From Flavobacterium sp. JAD_PAG50586_2 (GTDB taxonomy: Bacteria > Bacteroidota > Bacteroidia > Flavobacteriales > Flavobacteriaceae): a DNA stretch of 64,000 nt. The DNA lies in contig CP096136.1 of the NCBI GenBank assembly GCA_023213215.1, forward strand, positions 3,224,001 through 3,288,000, in the 5' to 3' direction. Under the pieces are notes generated by a model that ran no database searches, had not been told where the DNA came from, and was given only the letters and a program-made list of their open reading frames with translations. This document shows, piece by piece, positions 55,964-64,000 of this stretch. Position numbers and translations under genes: made by a program. How positions within the stretch are numbered: the stretch's first letter is position 1; each line of letters begins with the position of its first letter.

Positions 55964-57256
55964 ATGAATATTCCAGCTTCAAAACAGCAACGAATTGTGA
56001 TTATAGGAGGCGGTTTTGCAGGAATCGCTCTCGCCAAAAAACTTCGGAACAAAAAGCTTCAGGTGGTTTTGTTGGACAAACACAATTACCACACCTTTCA
56101 GCCTTTATTATATCAAGTTGCTACAGGAGGATTAGAGGCTGGTTCGATTGCGTATCCTATTAGAAAGGTAATTCAGGAATACAAGGATTTTTATTTTAGA
56201 TTGACTTCCGTTAAGGAAATTGATACTGAAAACCAGAAAATAATCTCTGAAATAGGCGATTTAAATTATGATTACCTGGTGATTGCCACGGGTTCCAAAA
56301 CCAATTATTTTGGCAACAAGGAAATTGAACGCCATTCGATGTCGATGAAAACCATTCCGCAATCGCTTAATATAAGAAGCCTAATCCTCGAGAATTTTGA
56401 ACAGGCTGTTTTAGTAAAGGACGAAACCGAACGAAACGCCTTAATTAATTTCGTACTGGTTGGAGGCGGACCGACAGGAGTGGAACTTGCCGGAGCTTTA
56501 GCTGAAATGAAAAGAGCAATTCTTCAAAAGGATTATCCCGATTTGGATATTGATAAAATGCAGATCCATCTCATTCAAAGCGGTGGCAGGATTCTTAACA
56601 CAATGAGCGAGAAATCCTCACAGGCAGCTGAGAAGTTTCTTTTGAAGCTTGGTGTGAAAATCTGGAAAAATGTTAGGGTTACCAATTATGACGGAAGGAT
56701 CATCACAACGAATACCGATTTAACGCTCGACTCGGCTACCGTTATTTGGACTGCCGGAGTTCAGGGTGCTAAAATAGCCGGAATCGATTCAAAATCATTA
56801 ATTGATAAAGCAGAAAGAATCCGTGTAAATGAGTTCAATCAGGTTGTTGGTTACGATAATATTTTTGCCATTGGAGACATTGCTTCTATGGAATCTGAGG
56901 AGTATCCGCAAGGACATCCAATGGTTGCTCAGCCTGCAATGCAGCAGGGAAAATTATTGGGAGAAAACCTGATAAGGTTAATCAATAAAGAAGCTATGAA
57001 GCCTTTTAAATACAATGACAAAGGTTCGATGGCAACGATAGGCAGAAATCTGGCGGTTGTCGATTTGCCACACTATCATTTTAATGGGGTTTTTGCCTGG
57101 TTTGTCTGGATGTTTGTGCATTTATTTTCGCTGATAGGCTTCAAGAACAAAGCGGTTGTTTTCCTTAACTGGGTTTACAATTACATTCGTTTTGACCGCG
57201 AAGGACGATTGATTATAAGGCCTTATAAAAAAGAAGTTTTACAACATTTACAAGTG
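55964..57256 (+). CDS. ndh: Type II NADH dehydrogenase (NDH-2)
   Basis: About 430 residues. FAD fold IIGGGFAGIALAKKL, NADH fold FVLVGGGPTGVELAGAL, FAD-closing NIFAIGDIASMES, quinone-site AQPAMQQGK and a membrane-associating C-terminus (WFVWMFVHLFSLIGFKNKAV). Transfers electrons from NADH to quinone without pumping. As read, no stop separates it from the lipoprotein gene that follows; with one A fewer in the run near 57228 it would end KKKFYNIYK with TGA overlapping the next ATG (TGATG). The end given here is inferred. Confidence 0.85.
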
Positions 57257-57931
57257 ATGAAATTTAGGATTATAAAAATAGCACTAAGTGTTTTAGGTAC
57301 ATTTCTTTTGATTTCCTGTAAATCAACACAACTGGTTTCAACAAAATCGGCAACATTGCTTGATATCTCAAAGGAAACTGACAGCAGTGCTTTTGTCAAT
57401 TTGAGGAATTATAGCAATGATTTTGTATTCGATATGAAATATGCTACCAGCGATAATTTCCTAAAGGAAAAAGTATATCCATGCGAGGAATGTTTCCTTC
57501 GGGTAAAAACGGTGAAAGCCTTACTGGAAGCTAATAAATCATTTTTGCAAAAAGGTTTTCGGATAAAGATTTACGATTGTTACCGCCCAAAATCGATTCA
57601 GAAAAAGATGTGGAAAATTGTTCCCGATGCTAATTACGTTGCCAATCCTAAGAAAGGTTCTATTCACAATCGTGGCGGAGCTGTGGATATTTCCCTTGTA
57701 AACACCAATGGTAAGGAATTGGATATGGGAACCAAATTCGATTTTTTTGGCAAGGAAGCCAGCCAAAATTATCTGGACTTGACTGAGGAAATTCTTGCCA
57801 ATAGAAGGTTACTAAAGGAAATTATGTTACAGCATAATTTTAAATCTTTCGATTCAGAATGGTGGCATTACAACCTAAACGGAAGCAATAAGGACGAAGT
57901 GTCTAACCTGAAATGGAATTGCCCTAATTAG
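57257..57931 (+). CDS. D-alanyl-D-alanine dipeptidase (VanX/DdpX-like, M15D) lipoprotein
   Basis: 224 residues starting MKFRIIKIALSVLGTFLLIS with lipobox Cys22 (LLISC). Zinc site: SIHNRGGAVDIS (His and Asp) and SEWWHYNL (Glu and His); YDCYRPKS is also typical. Cleaves D-Ala-D-Ala during wall turnover. The signal peptide is proof that it is a separate exported protein although it is in frame with ndh. Its end overlaps a convergent gene by eight bases. Confidence 0.9.
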   Translation: MKFRIIKIALSVLGTFLLISCKSTQLVSTKSATLLDISKETDSSAFVNLRNYSNDFVFDMKYATSDNFLKEKVYPCEECFLRVKTVKALLEANKSFLQKGFRIKIYDCYRPKSIQKKMWKIVPDANYVANPKKGSIHNRGGAVDISLVNTNGKELDMGTKFDFFGKEASQNYLDLTEEILANRRLLKEIMLQHNFKSFDSEWWHYNLNGSNKDEVSNLKWNCPN

Positions 57932-58499
57932 CCTCAATGCATTTTATATAATTCATAAAGTACTCTCCAGGTTCATAAAGTACTTTGTCTAATTCGGCTA
58001 TAAAAGCCGTCCTAAAAGGGTAATCCATTGTTTCGCCTGCATATTGTATTCTCATGAATGTCACGGGCGAAGTTTTTAAATCCTGGTAATTCTCTTTAGA
58101 AAATAAAAAAGAACCTGTCAAAACCCTATTGTTACGATTTTGGTCATCTCTTAACAATGTGCTACACGAATCTTCTCCACCATTAATTAGTGAAACAATT
58201 TTCCCGTTTTGTAATTGAAGGTAAATCTTTGAGTTTTTGTCAAGGCAGTTTGCTTTTATGAAGTCGTTACTTCGTTGCAGTACTTGGACTTCAAGTCCCA
58301 AAATGCCATTTGTTTTGGTTAAGGAAAAAAAGATATTAGTTGAATTTCCCGCAAAACTCCTCTCAAAAATAATGTACTGTTTAGTGGTTTTATAAGTTCC
58401 GATAGTATCATTGATGTCGCTATCAAATTCACATGGTTTCTGAGCTAAAGCGCTAACTGTAGTCAATAGGAGTAATGCTAATACAATCTGTTTACTCAT
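57924..58499 (-). CDS. Secreted protein of unknown function
   Basis: 191 residues, signal peptide MSKQIVLALLLLTTVSALAQ. Mature beta-rich text (EFDSDINDTIGTYKTTKQYI, KIYLQLQNGKIVSLINGGED, FMRIQYAGETMDYPFRTAF). Not recognised. Shares its last bases with the dipeptidase on the other strand. Confidence 0.75.
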   Translation of the reverse strand: MSKQIVLALLLLTTVSALAQKPCEFDSDINDTIGTYKTTKQYIIFERSFAGNSTNIFFSLTKTNGILGLEVQVLQRSNDFIKANCLDKNSKIYLQLQNGKIVSLINGGEDSCSTLLRDDQNRNNRVLTGSFLFSKENYQDLKTSPVTFMRIQYAGETMDYPFRTAFIAELDKVLYEPGEYFMNYIKCIEAN

Positions 58500-58572
58500 G
58501 ATTTTAAAATTGATTTTTGGTATTGTTTCACCAGTTCGCTGGCGCTCGTGTCGTGAACCTTCGGTTTCATTC

Positions 58573-59750
58573 TTATTTTATTTTGCTGCAAAGTAAAACT
58601 ATTTTATTGTTATTTAGATCAGTTGTAAAAAAACAATACTGATTTCCGCCATCCTTTATTTTCCATTTCTTACGGATATTCTCTACAGTTTCCGGGAAAT
58701 TACGAGTTGTGATATTTGCCTTTTTGTTTTCCAGATGCGTCTTCATATGCTGCTTATTATACTCGAAGCTACTTTCAATTTCGAAAATCCTTCCCGGAAA
58801 ATCGATTAAGTTCTCCGAAGTGTACAGATGCGAATGCTGATGAAGTTTTTGAAGTTTAAAATACTCTGTAATCTCATCGAATCCACCCGATTTCATAATG
58901 GCCGCATTGGGTTCAAAAAGATATTTTTTTGGTAAGCTAAAATCGGAAACAACATGATTTCCAAGTTCAAATGAAAATTCTTCTGAAGCCTCTTTTGTCA
59001 GATTGCAGGTTTGTATTATAGTGTTTCCTGTATATTCTTTTTCCAAAATCCAAAGCAGTTCCTTGACTTCGTTTTCCAGTGCAACAATGTGGATTGACTT
59101 TATGTTTCTCAATTCAGTTAATCCTGCTGTAATATCAAGAATAGGGGCTGTTTTTATCATGATATTGGGGGCAAATCCGAAATAAAAATCCAACGAGTCG
59201 GGAACATTGGGCAAGCAGTCCTTTAGCATAAACACTTTGCCTTTTGCATCGTTTCTCCGCGAAGGATCAATATAAATCCATTCGAACTGCTGATTAAGGT
59301 TTTTAAGGATTTCAGAACTATCGCCAGCAATGCAAGAGATGTTTTTTACCTTTAGCTGTTCCAGATTATAAGCTACAATTTCTGATAAATCGGAATTGAT
59401 TTCACAATGAACTACGTGATTTATCCTCTTGGCAAAATAAAAATCATCCACACCAAAACCACCAGTCAGATCTATTAAATTATCGCCTGAAATTAGTTTT
59501 GATTTGTATTCAGCTGTCTTTTCAGAAGAAGTCTGTTCAATCGAAATCTTTACAGGGTAATAGATCTTTGAAGCATGAAACCAGGAGGGAAGTTTTGTTT
59601 TGGCTTTCTGTTTGGCCGCAATCTGATTTATGACAGCTCTCCATTCTGAATCAGGAAATTTGTTTTTTGTAGCGCTAATTGCGTAATATCAGCGTTTAAA
59701 TTTGAATGTATAAATTCCTGGATTTCGACAGATAATAAGGATTTATCCAT
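58573..59750 (-). CDS. Class I SAM-dependent methyltransferase, THUMP-like C-terminal domain (frameshifted)
   Basis: About 392 residues after repair. The start (MDKSLLSVEIQEFIHSNLNA) and the rest are separated at the T run 59663-59668 (A6 on the coding strand, should be A7), which restores LALQKNKFPDSEWRAVINQI. SAM fold: NLIDLTGGFGVDDFYFA and IYIDPSRRNDAKGKVFML (DPxRR). The C-terminal half (GRIFEIESSFEYNKQHMKTH) is the THUMP-like domain. Probably methylates RNA; target unknown. Confidence 0.88.
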
Positions 59751-59761
59751 TCCAGACACTT

Positions 59762-60406
59762 TTAATTATTGAAAATATAATTCAAAATATTAGCTCCCAT
59801 TTTTAAAGCTTTTTCACGAACATCTTTAGGGTCGTTGTGTACTTCAGGATCTTCCCAACCATCACCTAAGTCACTTTCGTAAGTATAAAGAAGAACCAAA
59901 CGGCCTTCTATAAAAATCCCAAAAGCCTGTGGACGTTTGCCATCATGTTCATGGATTTTTGGCAATCCGTTAGCAAAAGTATTTGGTTTTTGAAAAATAG
60001 GATGATTCGCAGGAACTTCCACTAAATCATTGTTGGGAAAAATCCGTTTGATTTCCCTTCTGATGTATTGATCCATTCCGTAATTATCGTCTGCGTGAAG
60101 AAATCCGCCCGACAATAAATAATTCCTTAGATTGCTTATCTCAGCATCACTGAAAACTACATTTCCGTGGCCAGTCATATGAATAAACGGATAGGCAAAA
60201 ATATCAGGACTTCCAGGTTCCACAGTGGCAGGCTTCGATTTTATGTAAGTATTGATTGTCTGGTTGGAATATTTAATAAGGTTAGGCAATGAAGTTGGAT
60301 TGGAATACCAGTCTCCACCGCCATTGTATTTCAACAAAGCAATTTCCTGGGAAAAGCTTACAGTTGTAAACAATAAAAAAAGAAGCAGGCAATATTTTTT
60401 ATTCAT
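59762..60406 (-). CDS. DUF4159 secreted protein
   Basis: 214 residues, signal peptide MNKKYCLLLFLLFTTVSFSQ. DUF4159 text: LLKYNGGGDWYSNPTSLPNL, GGFLHADDNYGMDQYIRREI, PFIHMTGHGNVVFSDAEISN. The flavodoxin-like, glutamine-amidotransferase-like fold lacks a known activity. Eleven bases from the methyltransferase and nine from the T9SS gene. Confidence 0.9.
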   Translation of the reverse strand: MNKKYCLLLFLLFTTVSFSQEIALLKYNGGGDWYSNPTSLPNLIKYSNQTINTYIKSKPATVEPGSPDIFAYPFIHMTGHGNVVFSDAEISNLRNYLLSGGFLHADDNYGMDQYIRREIKRIFPNNDLVEVPANHPIFQKPNTFANGLPKIHEHDGKRPQAFGIFIEGRLVLLYTYESDLGDGWEDPEVHNDPKDVREKALKMGANILNYIFNN

Positions 60407-60415
60407 TGTATAGTT

Positions 60416-62467
60416 CTAATTTTTGACAATTTTATAGGTTTTTGTTTTGCCTTCCAGACTCAATTGAAACAAATAAACTCCTTGAGCAAGATTGCTAAGA
60501 TTTATGGTATTCGCGCCATTTTCAAGTATCCTGCTTTCTATTTTTTGAGATAAGCTATTGAACACATCTAGTTTTACGTCGGCCAGATTTGAAGTCAATG
60601 TCAAAATATCCGATGTTGGATTTGGATAGAAGTTAAACGTGTTACTGTCAAATCCGCCGTTAGCTAAATTTAATTGTACCAATATGGCAAGTCTTGCCGA
60701 TAACGTCATCCGGCTTTCACAATTATTTACCATTTGCGAAGCGTAATAGGTAACGTTGTTTTGCGCTATGGTACTATTAGGTAACAAATTCCCTTCTTGT
60801 GGAGCATCATACCATTGAATATTTTGACCCGAAACAATTAAGCTGGATAAAGGTTGGCCTTCGTTGAGCGTTTGCGGACTTATACCGATCGGAGCACCAA
60901 CAGCAGTTAATATGGTTAACTGAAATGGTTTAATATAATAGCAATCGTAGTTTACATTCATTACAACGGCATAAATAGTCTGATCTTGTGTAAAGGAGAA
61001 CGTAGTTGGATTCATTATTGGATTGGCAACGTTCTGTGCATCAGTTAGTGATGTGAAATAATAAATTTCAATATCATTCGGATTAGCGGCTCCAATTATG
61101 GTCGTATCATTTGCAGTTAAATCTACCGTGTAACTACCAGATGCATCATAACAAACCGATAAGTCTGCTGGGCTTTGGGTTTCATCACCCGGAGCAACAA
61201 TAACTGTACTTGTACCGGTCACTGTAAATGGTACGCCACTAATAATGTAAGTAGCCTCGGCAGTGTAAGAGGTAGTTTGGGTTGGACATACAGTAGCATT
61301 TAAACCAGAGGCAATTTCAGTGCTGCCTTCTAACCATCTGACAGACGAGGTTACGTTAGGTCCTGACGGTGTAAAGCGCCATGCTTCATTGGTTGTAGTC
61401 CATGCATCGTTTGTGTTCCTTCCCGTAGGAACATATCCTAAAGTTCCTGAACTGTTTGTAATTCCGATAACGCCATCTCCATCTTCCCAGGCTAGGCATT
61501 GGGTTCGGTTTTGTACATAAACTTCAATAATATTGGATATCTCATACAAAACAATTTGGGAAGTCTGTAAACCATTAGTCTGATTACAGTTAAATTGGCC
61601 TACATGGTAAAAGTTAACTATCAGTTTTCTGCAGGGATAAGTACCGGTTAATGTCCAGTTTATCGAAACTTCTGCCGGAGATTGACCACCTGCAGTCCTA
61701 AAATCGATATCCTGAAACACTCCAAGAATTGCATTCTTAGGAGTACGAATGTCGGTATTGGGAATATTTAAATCATATAAGTTCCAGTTGCAAACTCCAG
61801 GAGAAACCTGAGGGTTAAAAGATATGAGCCCGTTAGATCCGACTTGACAGCTTGTGTAATTCTGGTCAAAAAAGCTAAAATTGAATGGCAATGCAATAGA
61901 AGGCGACCAAACATCATCATTGTTTGCATCAATCAGCGTATTACCTAATCCTGTAAATGCTGCTTGTGGGCAATATGGAATTGAACTTACCGTATAAGAA
62001 GCTGTTGACGGAACAGAAGTTGGCGTCGCTGTCAACGTCCTGCATTCTCCGGGCGTACAGCTTATCATTGAATTTGGGCCGGCAGGACTATTGGTAAGTA
62101 CTGTTGTACAGCCGTTTGGTACTACAGTTACAGTAACAGTAACACCAGTTAAGGTTGTTGAAATTCCTGTAGAAAACTCTGTAACTCTTTCAAGTGTGAA
62201 AATTGTTGTCTGATGTAATATTGGGGTTGTGAAAATTGCGATGCCACTTGCGCCAATATTAACCACGACTGAATTAGGAAATCCGTAATCAACACTGATT
62301 AAGGCAGTACAATTTGGAGTGCCGGTAATTGTAAGCGTTGCACTATTACCAGGACAAATGGTAACATCCTGAGCCATCGTTGCTATTGGATCTAAAGTTT
62401 TGGGTTTAGCATCAATCGAGAATGTAATTAGAAATAGAAGACAGGTAAATAGTAATTCTTTTTTCAT
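60416..62467 (-). CDS. Large secreted protein with T9SS type A sorting domain
   Basis: 683 residues. Start at 62467 (MKKELLFTCLLFLITFSIDA) gives a signal peptide; the in-frame extension upstream overlaps rsmE. Body: Ser/Thr-rich Ig-like and PKD-like beta repeats (VTVTVVPNGCTTVLTNSPAG, TSSVRWLEGSTEIASGLNAT). C-terminus (FNFYPNPTSDILTLTSNLAD to YLFQLSLEGKTKTYKIVKN) is the type A signal that directs export by the type IX system and attachment to the surface. Role unknown, perhaps adhesin. Confidence 0.9.
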   Translation of the reverse strand: MKKELLFTCLLFLITFSIDAKPKTLDPIATMAQDVTICPGNSATLTITGTPNCTALISVDYGFPNSVVVNIGASGIAIFTTPILHQTTIFTLERVTEFSTGISTTLTGVTVTVTVVPNGCTTVLTNSPAGPNSMISCTPGECRTLTATPTSVPSTASYTVSSIPYCPQAAFTGLGNTLIDANNDDVWSPSIALPFNFSFFDQNYTSCQVGSNGLISFNPQVSPGVCNWNLYDLNIPNTDIRTPKNAILGVFQDIDFRTAGGQSPAEVSINWTLTGTYPCRKLIVNFYHVGQFNCNQTNGLQTSQIVLYEISNIIEVYVQNRTQCLAWEDGDGVIGITNSSGTLGYVPTGRNTNDAWTTTNEAWRFTPSGPNVTSSVRWLEGSTEIASGLNATVCPTQTTSYTAEATYIISGVPFTVTGTSTVIVAPGDETQSPADLSVCYDASGSYTVDLTANDTTIIGAANPNDIEIYYFTSLTDAQNVANPIMNPTTFSFTQDQTIYAVVMNVNYDCYYIKPFQLTILTAVGAPIGISPQTLNEGQPLSSLIVSGQNIQWYDAPQEGNLLPNSTIAQNNVTYYASQMVNNCESRMTLSARLAILVQLNLANGGFDSNTFNFYPNPTSDILTLTSNLADVKLDVFNSLSQKIESRILENGANTINLSNLAQGVYLFQLSLEGKTKTYKIVKN

Positions 62468-62495
62468 ATTATATATATTTTTAATTCCCTGTTGG

Positions 62496-63200
62496 TCATT
62501 CATTTTTAAACACAACACTATGACAAGCCACTATTGCTGCTGTTTCCGTACGTAAACGTGTTGCTCCCAAAGATACAGGAATAAAGTTATTGTCAATAGC
62601 CAATTGTATTTCTTTTACAGAAAAATCGCCTTCAGGTCCAATTAAAAGAGTCACATTCTGATTCGCTTTCAGCTCATTTTTTAAAGACTTTTTATCGGTT
62701 TCTTCACAATGAGCAATAAAAAGTTGTCCGCTTTGTTTTTGTTTAATGAAATCCTTGAAGGAAATAGGTTCGTTCAATTTTGGCAGATAATAGTGTAAAG
62801 ATTGTTTCATCGCAGATTCCAATATCTTTTGAAATCGATCCGTTTTTATCACTTTGCGTTCAGAATGTTCGCAGATAATTGGCGTGATTTCCTGTATGCC
62901 GATTTCGGTGGCTTTTTCCAAAAACCATTCGTAGCGTTCGTTCATTTTGGTTGGAGCAACGGCTAAATGCAAATGGAATTTTGGGTCAGCCTGTTTTTCA
63001 AACGAAATAATTTTAACCGTGCATTTATTGTCGGATGCAATGGTGATTTTAGTTTTAAATAAAAAACCTAAGCCATTCGTAACGTGAAGAATATCGCTTT
63101 CTTTTTTACGCAGGACTTTAATGATGTGTTTGCTCTCTTCTTTGTCAAAAACAAAAGAGTTTTGCGTTTCATTTATCGTTGGATTGTAGAATAACTGCAT
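62496..63200 (-). CDS. rsmE: 16S rRNA (uracil1498-N3)-methyltransferase RsmE
   Basis: 234 residues: N-terminal PUA-like part (EESKHIIKVLRKKESDIL), SPOUT knot with LLIGPEGDFSVKEIQLA and LGATRLRTETAAIVA. Normal length. Six bases after tsaD. Confidence 0.95.
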   Translation of the reverse strand: MQLFYNPTINETQNSFVFDKEESKHIIKVLRKKESDILHVTNGLGFLFKTKITIASDNKCTVKIISFEKQADPKFHLHLAVAPTKMNERYEWFLEKATEIGIQEITPIICEHSERKVIKTDRFQKILESAMKQSLHYYLPKLNEPISFKDFIKQKQSGQLFIAHCEETDKKSLKNELKANQNVTLLIGPEGDFSVKEIQLAIDNNFIPVSLGATRLRTETAAIVACHSVVFKNE

Positions 63201-63205
63201 AGTTT

Positions 63206-64000
63206 TTAAAATTCTATCCTGGCTTTAGAAACGACATCAATATCGGCAAATTTATCGTGTAAATATTTTTGATAACCCACAATTCCAATCATTGCCGCAT
63301 TGTCTGTAGTGTATTCAAATTTGGGTACAAAGGTTTTCCATCCGTATTTACTTTCGGCTTCTTTGAGTGTCTGCCTGATTCCTGAGTTGGCAGAAACGCC
63401 ACCGCCAATCGCAATCTGATTGATTCCGGTTTCGGCTACAGCCATTTTCAGTTTATCCATCAAAATTTCAATGATGGTATGCTGAACAGAAGCACAGATA
63501 TCTGCTTTATTTTCTTCGATGAAGTTGGGGTTTTCCAATACATTTTTCTGGACAAAATACAGAATCTGAGTTTTCAAACCGGAGAAACTAAAGTTCAGTC
63601 CCGGAATCCTTGGTTTTGTAAACGGATACATTTTCGGATTGCCCTCTTTAGCAAACTGGTCAATCAAAGGTCCGCCAGGATAAGGAAATCCTAAAATTTT
63701 GGCCGTTTTGTCAAATGCTTCTCCTACAGCATCATCAGTTGTTTCGCCAATAATTTCCATATCGAAAAACTCATTCACTTTTACAATCTGAGTATGTCCG
63801 CCTGAAATTGTCAAAGCCAGAAAAGGAAATTCAGGTTTGTCAAATCCTTCCTCATCAATGAAATGTGCCAGAATGTGGGCATGCATATGATTAACGGCAA
63901 TCAAAGGAATCTTCAGTGCCATCGCCATCGATTTTGCAAATGAAGAACCCACCAAAAGTGACCCCATCAGCCCAGGACCTTGAGTAAAAGCGATAGCTGA
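63206..64000 (-). CDS. tsaD: tRNA N6-threonylcarbamoyladenosine transferase TsaD, C-terminal part
   Basis: Visible 264 residues of a gene whose start lies beyond the right edge. Iron-binding HxxxH is in VNHMHAHIL; TISGGHTQIV, PGGPLIDQFAKEGNP and IAIGGGVSANSGIR are ASKHA signatures. Makes t6A37 in ANN tRNAs with TsaB and TsaE. Upstream codons SAIAFTQGPGLMGSLLVGSS are open to the window end. Confidence 0.95.
   Translation of the reverse strand, partial: SAIAFTQGPGLMGSLLVGSSFAKSMAMALKIPLIAVNHMHAHILAHFIDEEGFDKPEFPFLALTISGGHTQIVKVNEFFDMEIIGETTDDAVGEAFDKTAKILGFPYPGGPLIDQFAKEGNPKMYPFTKPRIPGLNFSFSGLKTQILYFVQKNVLENPNFIEENKADICASVQHTIIEILMDKLKMAVAETGINQIAIGGGVSANSGIRQTLKEAESKYGWKTFVPKFEYTTDNAAMIGIVGYQKYLHDKFADIDVVSKARIEF

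Overview
The window reads as chromosomal DNA of a low-GC member of the Bacteroidota, most likely Flavobacterium or a close relative. The signs are T9SS sorting signals, PadR/PspC/head-GIN (DUF2807) genes, a TamL-TamB pair, the flavobacterial Kdp gene order, almost no Shine-Dalgarno sequences, and several promoters of the Bacteroidota form TTTG - 17 to 23 nt - TAnnTTTG. No prophage, insertion sequence, CRISPR array or rRNA operon was seen; the content is core genes plus ordinary accessory clusters.

Layout. 1-1425: leftward mutA (partial), an FtsB/DivIC-like gene, udk and tRNA-Pro. 1577-2524: trxB. 2609-7353: a six-gene leftward envelope-stress type operon (DUF4870, small secreted protein, PadR, PspC, two DUF2807 proteins). 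7550-13393: DUF4442, TIGR01777 epimerase, grpE-dnaJ and a two-gene ABC exporter. 13411-24080: a complete potassium-uptake locus with an NtrC-type sigma-54 activator, DUF7674-like protein, two micro-proteins (one is KdpF), KdpABC, a porin, a kinase-less KdpD and a separate histidine kinase. 24117-24380: a 22-bp minisatellite. 24385-31734: tamL-tamB. 31862-37818: serine dehydratase, VOC/DUF4199/membrane LuxR cluster, clpB. 38003-38233: a 21-bp minisatellite. 38463-42430: an ArsR-controlled operon of three SRPBCC proteins, DUF998, a DHFR-like reductase and DoxX. 42543-48695: small secreted or lipid-anchored proteins, a YitT-type protein and YaaA. 48798-53452: a TetR-controlled EmrAB-TolC type efflux operon. 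53702-57931: PabA/TrpG, YceI, MarR, rhodanese, NDH-2 and a VanX-like dipeptidase. 57924-64000: hypothetical protein, THUMP-like methyltransferase, DUF4159, a large T9SS-secreted protein, rsmE and tsaD (partial).

Two things stand out. First, at least ten single-base losses in A or T runs break nine otherwise conserved genes (FtsB-like, udk, small secreted protein, dnaJ twice, porin, tamB, sdaA, yitT, methyltransferase). This looks like systematic homopolymer undercalling rather than decay, and annotations should join the pieces. Second, regulator genes sit beside palindromes that overlap recognisable promoter elements (PadR, ArsR, TetR, MarR), and a cluster of palindromes lies upstream of clpB. 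Intergenic space also holds several families of structured repeats, including two copies of an element that may be the Flavo-1 RNA motif.
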